Source of the DNA: Phocaeicola massiliensis B84634 = Timone 84634 = DSM 17679 = JCM 13223
GTDB taxonomy: Bacteria > Bacteroidota > Bacteroidia > Bacteroidales > Bacteroidaceae
Length of the DNA stretch: 64,000 nt
Reading direction: 5' to 3'
NCBI RefSeq assembly: GCF_000382445.1
Contig: NZ_KB905472.1
Span: 2,689,278 to 2,753,277 of the forward strand
A model generated the notes under the pieces. It saw nothing but the letters and a program-made list of their open reading frames with translations, was not told the origin of the DNA and searched no databases. This document shows, one piece after another, positions 56,584 to 64,000 of this stretch. A program made the position numbers and the translations under genes. Each line of letters starts with the position of its first letter. The first letter of the stretch is position 1.

Positions 56584-57908
56584 CACTACTGTCCCGTAAA
56601 AGTGGATAATTAGTTCTTTGAAATTATTGAAATATAGTCAATTACGCGGTTTTTTAAAATGAAACGGACTTGATTTTGCAACTTTGCAGTCTAATACAAA
56701 TGGCTGCTATGTTCCAAGACAAATACGTATTCTCTCAATTAACCGCTTTTCTGAACAGGACTCAGTTCAACAACTATGTTCGCAAGTATGATGGCAACAG
56801 ATATGTGAAACATTTCACTTGCTGGAATCAGATGCTCGCGATGATGTTTGGACAACTGAGTAACCGTGAAAGCCTGCGAGACTTAATCGTTGCTTTCGAG
56901 GCGCATAGGGCCAAGCAATATCATCTTGGTTTAGGTCGTGAACCGATAGCCAAAACAACTCTTGCGACAGCCAACCAGAACCGTGATTACAGAATCTTCG
57001 AAGACTTTGCATTCTATATGATGAAGGAAGCCTGCGAGAAGCGGACGACCAACATCCTTGACATTTCCGGAAAGAAATATGCGTTTGATTCAACAACGAT
57101 TCCGTTGTGTCTTGCAACATTCCCATGGGCAAAGTTCCGAAGCAAGAAAGGAGGGGTGAAAGCTCATGTCTTATACGACATTGAAGCACAAGTTCCTGCT
57201 TTCTATACCGTAACCACTGCTTCAGAGCATGATTCCACAGCAATGTCTTCAATCCATTATGAACCAAATGCTTATTATATATTCGACAGGGCTTATGACT
57301 CCTTTAAAGAACTCTATAGGATACATCTTACAGACTCTTTCTTTGTTGTCAGAGCCAAGACAAACTTAAAGTATAAGACAGTCAAATGGAAGCGAAGAAT
57401 GCCAAAGAACATAATGACAGATGCGGAAGTGAAACTGACCGGATATCTCTCCGAGAAAAAATATCCTGAGTCATTCAGACTCGTCCGATATTACGACGAA
57501 GAGGATGACCGTGAGTTCACTTTCTTGACGAATGCAAAACAACTTTCTGCACTGGATGTCGCCAATCTTTATAAGAAAAGATGGTTAATCGAGCTGTTCT
57601 TCAAATGGCTCAAGCAGCATCTCAAGATAAAGAAATTCTGGGGCACAACAGAGAACGCTGTTCGCATACAAATCAGTGTGGCTATTATCACGTACTGTCT
57701 TGTGGCTATTGTCCAACATGATATGAAGTTGAAACGTTCAACCTATGAAGTTTTGCAAATTCTCAGCATATCATTGACTGACAAAACCCACTTGCGTGAC
57801 CTGTTCGACAAGACTAATTTCAATGATGTCAAAGATCTAAATGATCCCCTGATTCCGGGGCTTTTTGATTAATTGTTTAACTCGTCCCATTTTAACGGGA
57901 CACTAATG
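56584..57908 (+). mobile_element. IS4-family insertion sequence, 1325 bp
   Basis: The ends are imperfect inverted repeats: CACTACTGTCCCGTAAAAGT at the left and, read inwards, CATTAGTGTCCCGTTAAAAT at the right. The 9-bp target duplication GTTTCTTTT flanks both sides (56575-56583 and 57909-57917). It interrupts the susD-like gene and is inserted opposite to it. The intact duplication and intact transposase indicate a recent event. Confidence 0.92.
56700..57872 (+). CDS. IS4-family DDE transposase
   Basis: The start is the ATG 56700 (an upstream TTG is rejected), giving 390 residues. An N-terminal DUF4372-type domain (YVFSQLTAFLNRTQFN, YVKHFTCWNQ) is followed by a DDE core: Asp130 in YAFDSTTI, Asp196 in YIFDRAYDS and Glu298 in the IS4 signature YKKRWLIELFFKWLKQ (Y-x2-R-x3-E-x6-K). 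The frame is intact, so the element is probably still active. Confidence 0.96.
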   Translation: MAAMFQDKYVFSQLTAFLNRTQFNNYVRKYDGNRYVKHFTCWNQMLAMMFGQLSNRESLRDLIVAFEAHRAKQYHLGLGREPIAKTTLATANQNRDYRIFEDFAFYMMKEACEKRTTNILDISGKKYAFDSTTIPLCLATFPWAKFRSKKGGVKAHVLYDIEAQVPAFYTVTTASEHDSTAMSSIHYEPNAYYIFDRAYDSFKELYRIHLTDSFFVVRAKTNLKYKTVKWKRRMPKNIMTDAEVKLTGYLSEKKYPESFRLVRYYDEEDDREFTFLTNAKQLSALDVANLYKKRWLIELFFKWLKQHLKIKKFWGTTENAVRIQISVAIITYCLVAIVQHDMKLKRSTYEVLQILSISLTDKTHLRDLFDKTNFNDVKDLNDPLIPGLFD

Positions 57909-58290
57909 GTTTCTTTTCATTTTCGTCACCCTCCACTTTATGAGCATTGACTAACATAAAATTGATATCATGAATATTTTCCCATACGCCATCCTTTTTC
58001 CATCCAAATGATCCTATTTTAGTCTCATCAATACGTCCTTTTAATTTTTGACTAAATGTATAATCACCTGTTCCATGACCGATATTATCAGAAAATAAAT
58101 CGTCATACGAGGCTCCAAACATGCCATAAAAGCCATTGGTATAAGTTTCCAAATCGGTTACAGTTTTAAAGAATGCCTCTTCATTCAAGCTATCTTCCGG
58201 ATATTTTTGCAGATAATCATCATTGCATCCGGTAAAAAGTGCACATCCCATAAAGGTAGCTACTACATATATAGTTTTTAATTGTTTCAT
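57892..58290 (-). pseudogene. SusD/RagB-family lipoprotein, N-terminal fragment (gene split by IS)
   Basis: The fragment starts with a lipoprotein signal ending in LFTGC (about residue 22) and continues with the SusD N-terminal stretch YLQKYPEDSLNEEAFFKT. About 127 native residues end at GDENEKK, where the IS begins; five more codons come from the IS. The protein would be a short, exported stub without a ligand site. The matching C-terminal part is at 55154-56583. The susC-like partner lies 13 bp upstream in the operon. Confidence 0.93.
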
Positions 58291-58303
58291 ATCAGTAAAT
58301 TAA

Positions 58304-61300
58304 TTAGAAAGTTAAATTAACACCAAAAGAATAAGAACGTTGTAAAGGATATACTTTACTGCTGGAATCCAAGGCTTCCGGGTCGAGATTGGCCTTCAGG
58401 TGAGTAATTTCAAACAAGTTCTCACCGCTGAAATAGAAACGCACACGTTCAATATTCAATTTCCGGGTCAGGTCCTGTGGTAATGTATAACCTATAGTCA
58501 GGTTTTTCATACGTAAATAAGAAGCATCTTGCATATATCTTGTCTGTACACAAGCCAGCTCGCTACCTGTTGATTCGGCAATGTAAGCCTTTACACGAGG
58601 ATAATAAGCATTGGGATTTTCCGGTGTCCAGTGGTCCAGATTATGAGTTTGTACATTTGTCCAAGGCTGTGCGTAAATTCCCCAAAAATAATGATTTCCA
58701 CCGCCTGCATACCAGTCTCTCTTACCTATGCCCTGAAAGAATCCGCGAATATCAAATCCTTTCCAGTCTGCCGAAAGATCAAAACTATAAGGATATCGGC
58801 TCGAACTATTACCAATTTTGCGGAAATCACCCGGGTTAGCCAATGTCCAGTCACCTTTATTAATTTTTCCATCATTGTTTAAATCGGCAAACTTCAGGTC
58901 ACCTACATAGAATTTATAGCTCTGGTCATCTTCACCTACTGCACTTTGGTCGGCATGGTTTTTAATTTCCTCTTCAGTCTGGAAGAAACCCTCAGTAGTC
59001 AATCCCCACATTTCGCCTATTTCCTGTCCCTCATAATAGTCTCCCAACCGTTTATTCGGGTTATCATATTTAGTAATGAATGCACGACTGTCGGCTAAAG
59101 CTACTTTAATACTATAGTTAAACGGTGAGTCTGCCAACATAAACTGATCTCTCCATCTTAAAGACAATTCCCAACCTTTTGTTTTCAGGTCAGCAGCATT
59201 AGTTTTGGGTTCACTGGCACCAAATACACTTGGTAACGTTTTACTTTTAGTCAGCATACCTTCCGTGTAGCGCACATAGTAATCAAAGCTGGCAGACAAG
59301 CGGTTGTTCAAGAGTGCCAGGTCAATACCTCCATTAATAGTTCTAACCTTTTCCCAAGTCAACGTATTCGATACCACTCCCGGAGCATACACGGCTACCG
59401 GCTGTGAACCATCCAATATTTGACCTATTTGTCCGGAACTCATAGTAGGCAGATAGGCATAAGTACCTACATTCTGATTTCCTAAAGCACCATAAGAAGC
59501 ACGGAACTTCAACATATCCAAACCAATGCTTTGATTTATGTTTTCCATAAACTTTTCTTTCGACAAAACCCAAGCAACAGATCCGGAGGGGAAGAAACCA
59601 AAACGATCTTTTTTGGGGAAACGTGAAGTACCATCATAACGACCGTTCATTTCTAAAATATATTTGTCATCATAGATGTAATTAACGCGGAAAAACATAC
59701 CTCTCACAGCCCATTCGCTGATATCTTCACCTATTCCTTTTTCTCCAACGGCCAATTCGGGAGTGGGGAAGGAAGAGCTGATCAAATCATCACGATACAT
59801 AGAGAAAGAATTGGTCTTTCTGGTTTCCTGGTTAAAACCGAGTAAAGCTTGAACATAATGTTTATCTGCAAACGTATAGTGAAAATCAGTATACACATTA
59901 TAGACATTATAATTATAGAACGAGGTAGAACGAGATGCACGAGTCGGGCGTCCGCTAGCCTGCTCCGGTTTATTAGGACCTGTTTTATAGTGATAATTGT
60001 GATAAGAATTACGATTTAATTCACTATCACGCCTCCAAGTGGCATCTGCTTTAATTTGCCACATATCTTTTATAATGTCCAATGTCAGACCAAATGTTGT
60101 TGAGAATTCACGGCTGTCATTTATTTTGCGTCCGCCTTCCTGCAAAGCTCCAAGAATAGCACCACCGCTTTGTGTCCATGAACCATCGGGATTACGAGGT
60201 ACATCTAATGAGTTAGTACGGTTTACTTCGTGAAAGAAATCAGATAGTCCCCAATCTGTACGTCCGAAGCTTGGCTGATCGTAAGTTCGTTGTACAAATG
60301 AGGTATTGTTACTTAAGTTCAACCAATTTGTTATCTGAAAATCAACTTTACCGCGAATATTGTAACGATCATAAATATCATTTCCATAACGTAGCATACC
60401 ATCCTGGCGTGCATATTCGCCTGATAAGTAATAAGAAGTCTTTTTGGCTTTTTGAGAGATATTGAAGTTTACTGTATAAGAGGGAGCTGAAGACTCATAT
60501 ACTTCATCCATCCAATCAGTAGAGCCATAATACAACCAAGATTCAGGATCATCCGGATTGATAACTACCCGATCTTCATTAGGATGTTCTGAAAAGTATT
60601 TGCCAATTTCCAATTGTTTTTCCGGATATAGATTATATAAGGGCGTAGCAGCATCGTGTTTGATTTTCATTACCGTATAAGGATCAGTGACGTGTTCCGG
60701 TACGCGTGTGACTTTACGAGTCGAATAAAATGCGTTTACGTTAATGGCAATTTTCTCGGATTTGGCCCGCTTTGTTGTTACCAAAATAACACCAAAAGCA
60801 GCACGAGCACCATAAATTGCAGCGGAAGCAGCATCCTTTAAAACAGAAACACTTTCAATATCATTGGTATTCAACCGGGAAAGCTCACCTGAAGTGGTCG
60901 GTATGTTATCAACCAAAATTAAAGGGTCACCACCGTTTAATGAAGTTTCACCACGGATATTGAATGAAGGAGTAGAGTTGGCAGCACCATTAGAAATAGT
61001 GATATTCAGGTTTGGAATTACACCTTGCAAACCTTGTCCGGCATTGATGATAGGCCTATCTTCCAAAGCTTCGGAAGAGATTGCATCGACAGCACCCGAC
61101 AAGTTCACTTTTTTTTGCGTTCCATATCCTACAACTACTACTTCATCCAATAGAGAACTGTCTTCTTGTAGTCTGATTTTCTGCAATCCTGCTACTGCTT
61201 TGACTGTGACGGTCTTATAACCGATGAAGGAAATTTCCAGCACGGAACCTACCGGCGCTTTCAAAGAATAATCTCCATCAACTCCTGTGATAGTACCATT

Positions 61301-61522
61301 AGTGGTACCTTTTACCACAATGTTAGCTCCGATGATAGGTTCTCCTGTCCTAGAATCGATAACAGTTCCCTTGACATGGGTATCCTGCTGATTTACTACC
61401 GGATTATGTGAATCCTCACTTACCATTGAAATTGCAAAAGCATGTGGAGTGCTACATGCTAACAATGCAATTACTAAGAGACGTTCACTCCTTAGAGTGA
61501 AATTTTTCAAATTCATAAGCAT
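58304..61522 (-). CDS. SusC/RagA-family TonB-dependent receptor (intact)
   Basis: The 1072-residue protein has a signal peptide (to about residue 31) and a carboxypeptidase-D-like N-terminal extension at about 48-130 (VKGTVIDSRTGEPIIGANIV). The plug with LDEVVVVGYGTQKKVNLSGA follows at about 125-150, then the beta barrel ending in YSFGVNLTF. An ATG two codons downstream is an alternative start. Its SusD partner is broken by an IS, so the uptake complex lacks a lid and may be impaired. A 14-bp inverted repeat pair upstream (61586-61998) could be an invertible promoter segment. Confidence 0.95.
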   Translation of the reverse strand: MLMNLKNFTLRSERLLVIALLACSTPHAFAISMVSEDSHNPVVNQQDTHVKGTVIDSRTGEPIIGANIVVKGTTNGTITGVDGDYSLKAPVGSVLEISFIGYKTVTVKAVAGLQKIRLQEDSSLLDEVVVVGYGTQKKVNLSGAVDAISSEALEDRPIINAGQGLQGVIPNLNITISNGAANSTPSFNIRGETSLNGGDPLILVDNIPTTSGELSRLNTNDIESVSVLKDAASAAIYGARAAFGVILVTTKRAKSEKIAINVNAFYSTRKVTRVPEHVTDPYTVMKIKHDAATPLYNLYPEKQLEIGKYFSEHPNEDRVVINPDDPESWLYYGSTDWMDEVYESSAPSYTVNFNISQKAKKTSYYLSGEYARQDGMLRYGNDIYDRYNIRGKVDFQITNWLNLSNNTSFVQRTYDQPSFGRTDWGLSDFFHEVNRTNSLDVPRNPDGSWTQSGGAILGALQEGGRKINDSREFSTTFGLTLDIIKDMWQIKADATWRRDSELNRNSYHNYHYKTGPNKPEQASGRPTRASRSTSFYNYNVYNVYTDFHYTFADKHYVQALLGFNQETRKTNSFSMYRDDLISSSFPTPELAVGEKGIGEDISEWAVRGMFFRVNYIYDDKYILEMNGRYDGTSRFPKKDRFGFFPSGSVAWVLSKEKFMENINQSIGLDMLKFRASYGALGNQNVGTYAYLPTMSSGQIGQILDGSQPVAVYAPGVVSNTLTWEKVRTINGGIDLALLNNRLSASFDYYVRYTEGMLTKSKTLPSVFGASEPKTNAADLKTKGWELSLRWRDQFMLADSPFNYSIKVALADSRAFITKYDNPNKRLGDYYEGQEIGEMWGLTTEGFFQTEEEIKNHADQSAVGEDDQSYKFYVGDLKFADLNNDGKINKGDWTLANPGDFRKIGNSSSRYPYSFDLSADWKGFDIRGFFQGIGKRDWYAGGGNHYFWGIYAQPWTNVQTHNLDHWTPENPNAYYPRVKAYIAESTGSELACVQTRYMQDASYLRMKNLTIGYTLPQDLTRKLNIERVRFYFSGENLFEITHLKANLDPEALDSSSKVYPLQRSYSFGVNLTF

Positions 61523-61585
61523 TAATAATAAGGTTTACTATATTTAATAAAGACACGTTTCTTTAATTCTCTATCCGTTTAAGTT

Positions 61586-61998
61586 CTAGAAGAACTATGC
61601 CGAAAAATAATCACCTTATTATCAACACATTAAATAAATAGCTTTTTTATTCCCATTCCTCGATATATCCTTTTTACAAAGAACATAAGAAATGGTTTTC
61701 TACTTTATTTCTACCATTACACAAGAGGTATGGGAGGCATAATGAAAATAAATACATTGTGTTAATGGCGTTAACAATGATACGAAGATAAATATTAATA
61801 CTTTAATGCTTAAACTACTATTATTATTTCTCTCTTTATAAAGATAAAGTAGGCTACTTATATTCTACCATATACGTTGAATAGTTAATAAACATTTATC
61901 CGTGTGCGATTTCAACTATAAATATGGCTGCATATTATATGTTTATTATATATTTGTAGCATATATTATTTTTCAAATGGAAAACATAGTTCTTCTAG
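61586..61998. repeat. 14-bp inverted repeats bounding a 413-bp segment upstream of susC-like gene
   Basis: CTAGAAGAACTATG at 61586-61599 is the exact reverse complement of CATAGTTCTTCTAG at 61985-61998. Each site is itself a partial palindrome around a 3-bp centre (GTTCT-AGA-AGAAC on the left). The segment between is AT-rich and has no gene. It contains a -7 match (TATATTTG, 61949-61956) facing away from the susC-like gene. The remaining intergenic sequence 61999-62375 holds nothing else I recognise. Confidence 0.6.
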
Positions 61999-62375
61999 TA
62001 TTAATCTCTTTCTAATATAGAAACAGGTTAATATCACACTGTTAATCAACAATATACAAAAGCACGAACGTCCTTTCCTAATTGCTTTTTAAACCCGACA
62101 ACACGACTTTTTCAAGTGAAGTAAACAATAACAATGTATATTCCGACCCCAATGGTGCTATATAAAATTATATTCGGATTGAAATACTATGCAATATAGT
62201 AACGTCAAACATTAAAGGCTTCTATATAAGAGTCACCTCTCAACAACAAAGAAACAGACCTTGTTTGCTAAATACAACTTAAAGGAAAGAAACCGAAGAA
62301 TTAATGGAAAAGAAAGCCTTTACGAAAAATAATAAAATTACCCGGTCATGATTACAATAAACTCATACTATATTG

Positions 62376-62383
62376 TATCTTTG
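62376..62383 (+). promoter_or_regulatory. -7 box of the GH2 gene (TATCTTTG)
   Basis: TATCTTTG lies 38 bp upstream of the GH2 start, the only good match in the gap for that orientation apart from the one inside the inverted-repeat segment. Confidence 0.65.
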
Positions 62384-62421
62384 GGAAATTAATCCCTATT
62401 TAGTATAACATATCTATTATT

Positions 62422-64000
62422 ATGAAGCAACGTATTCTACTTTATTATTTAATCGCCTTATTGCTTTTTCCTTTATGCAAAGTACAGGCGACCCATCAAC
62501 CGGAATTCTCTACAGCCGGTTTCTATCAGCTGGCAAATTCCGGTCGCGATGTTTTCTCCATGAATCCTGCCTGGCGTCTGCACAAAGGTGCGGCACCGGG
62601 AGCCGAAGCTATCCATTTTGATGACCGGAACTGGGAAGTGGTCTCTCTTCCCAACGGTATCGAATATCTGCCGACCGAAGCCAGTGGTTGCATTAACTAT
62701 CAGGGAGAAGCGTGGTATCGCAAACACTTCACTCCTGCCGATGCTTTAAAAGGTAAAAAGCTTTTCCTCCATTTTGAAGCCATTATGGGAAAAAGCAAAG
62801 TGTTTGTCAACGGCAAACTGTTGGCCGAACACTTTGGAGGATATCTGCCTGTCGTGGTTGATATCACGAATGCACTGAAGTGGGAAACAGATAACATTAT
62901 AGCCGTATGGACTGACAATAGCAATGACCCCGGTTATCCTCCCGGCAAAGCACAGGATGTACTGGATTACACTTACTTCGGAGGCATTTATCGAGACTGC
63001 TGGCTGATTGCCCATAACTCCGTCTTCATCACCGACCCCAACTTTGAGAACGAAACAGCAGGAGGCGGACTTTTCGTTGCCTACGATAAAGTGTCCGACA
63101 ACTCGGCGGAAGTTCTGCTGAAAACCCATGTGCGCAATGAAAGCAAAAAGACCTTTACGGGCGTAGTGGAATATGAACTGCAACAGCCGGACGGACGGCA
63201 AGTCGCTTTCTTAAACGATAAAGTGCAGGTTCGTCCGGGCAAAGCCATTACCTCTAAAGACAAAATCATCGTTAAGAAACCGATGCTTTGGAGCCCCGAA
63301 AACCCTACCTTATATAATTTAATAGTCCGTATCCGCGACAATGAAGGAAACACGATAGACGGCTATCGTTGCCGAATCGGTATCCGTAGCATTGAATTCA
63401 AGGGCAAAGACGGTTTCTGGCTGAACGGAAAGCCCTACGAAAGTCCTTTGATTGGCGCCAACCGACATCAGGATTTTGCTGTGGTAGGCAATGCAGTAGC
63501 CAACAGTATTCACTGGCGTGATGCAAAAAAATTACGCGATGCCGGACTGAAAATAATCCGTAATGCCCACTGTCCTCAAGACCCTGCCTTTATGGATGCC
63601 TGTGACGAATTGGGATTGTTTGTCATTGTCAATACTCCGGGCTGGCAATTCTGGAACGACGCTCCTGAATTTGCCCAACGCGTTTACAGTGATATCCGCA
63701 ATATGGTTCGTCGCGATCGTAATCATCCTTGCGTATGGCTGTGGGAACCTATTTTGAACGAAACTTGGTATCCGGCCGATTTTGCAAAAAACACACTCGA
63801 CTTAGTAGCACAAGAATATCCTTATCCTTATTGTTACTCCGGTTGCGACAGCGAGGCACGCGGCCATGAAGTCTACCCTGTCCTTTTCACCCATCCGGCC
63901 AATGCGGACAAAGACTGGGCTATAAAGAAGCTCGACCCCAAAATCACTTACTTCACCCGTGAATGGGGAGATAACGTAGATGATTGGAATTCTCATAACT
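62422..64000 (+). CDS. GH2-family glycoside hydrolase, N-terminal part (continues past window)
   Basis: The frame runs from the ATG at 62422 to the window edge without a stop (about 526 residues). A signal peptide (MKQRILLYYLIALLLFPLC to about residue 23) precedes a jelly-roll sugar-binding domain (about 30-210, GEAWYRKHF, VFVNGKLLAEHFGGYLP). An immunoglobulin-like domain and the start of the TIM barrel follow, with the acid/base Glu447 in PILNE. This is the layout of exported beta-galactosidase, beta-glucuronidase or beta-mannosidase relatives. It lies divergently from the susC-like gene across a 0.9-kb gap. The nucleophile lies beyond the window. Confidence 0.92.
   Translation, partial: MKQRILLYYLIALLLFPLCKVQATHQPEFSTAGFYQLANSGRDVFSMNPAWRLHKGAAPGAEAIHFDDRNWEVVSLPNGIEYLPTEASGCINYQGEAWYRKHFTPADALKGKKLFLHFEAIMGKSKVFVNGKLLAEHFGGYLPVVVDITNALKWETDNIIAVWTDNSNDPGYPPGKAQDVLDYTYFGGIYRDCWLIAHNSVFITDPNFENETAGGGLFVAYDKVSDNSAEVLLKTHVRNESKKTFTGVVEYELQQPDGRQVAFLNDKVQVRPGKAITSKDKIIVKKPMLWSPENPTLYNLIVRIRDNEGNTIDGYRCRIGIRSIEFKGKDGFWLNGKPYESPLIGANRHQDFAVVGNAVANSIHWRDAKKLRDAGLKIIRNAHCPQDPAFMDACDELGLFVIVNTPGWQFWNDAPEFAQRVYSDIRNMVRRDRNHPCVWLWEPILNETWYPADFAKNTLDLVAQEYPYPYCYSGCDSEARGHEVYPVLFTHPANADKDWAIKKLDPKITYFTREWGDNVDDWNSHN

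Overview
The window is a chromosomal segment of a gut Bacteroidales, most likely Bacteroides or Phocaeicola. Many genes are preceded by the Bacteroidetes -7 box TAnnTTTG, three SusC/SusD-type genes and a glycoside hydrolase indicate polysaccharide-utilisation loci, and TamL, a TamA homologue made as a lipoprotein, is typical of the phylum. The species call is an inference.

Layout: 1-2.9 kb is the end of a susC-like gene and its susD partner. 3.2-4.6 kb is a GH109-type lipoprotein. 4.9-9.7 kb holds a beta-carbonic anhydrase, small membrane proteins, WYL and Crp/Fnr regulators, a MATE exporter and tRNA-Thr. 9.8-11.8 kb is groEL-groES. 12-17.2 kb is a complete [FeFe]-hydrogenase operon (hydrogenase plus HydE, HydG and HydF), followed by an S9 peptidase and the convergent hisS. 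21.2-32.6 kb is an integrated mobilizable element of about 11.4 kb: tyrosine integrase, an unknown reverse-strand gene, SF3-like helicase, toprim primase, an inverted-repeat oriT-like region and a MobV relaxase. Its AT-rich cargo is a highly structured RNA-like segment, two lipoproteins and a helicase IV-like protein with a nuclease-like insertion. 33-42 kb carries a membrane metallopeptidase, an AraC regulator and the tamB-tamL pair. 42-51.8 kb holds a nucleotidyltransferase, a lipoprotein cyclophilin, an M16 peptidase, a second MATE protein, and a phosphorelay (hybrid kinase with HPt, then an NtrC-type regulator). The phosphorelay sits directly upstream of a clear sigma-54 promoter for a small PepSY-like exported protein. 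51.8-54.2 kb has an RluA synthase, FabG, a TetR regulator and initiator tRNA-Met. 54.3-61.5 kb is a damaged locus: a transposase remnant, then a susD-like gene split by an IS4-family insertion with a 9-bp target duplication, and an intact susC-like gene. 62.4 kb to the end is the start of a GH2 enzyme.

The most interesting signals are the following. (1) The mobilizable element's cargo module: structured RNA, two lipoproteins and a membrane-anchored helicase-nuclease. (2) The self-contained phosphorelay-sigma-54-PepSY circuit. (3) A 14-bp inverted repeat bounding about 413 bp upstream of the intact susC, which resembles an invertible promoter segment. (4) Two copies of a 208-bp element, each built around four 22-bp tandem palindromic units and each within about 0.5 kb of a tRNA gene. 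(5) Two copies of a 151-152-bp MITE-like hairpin element.
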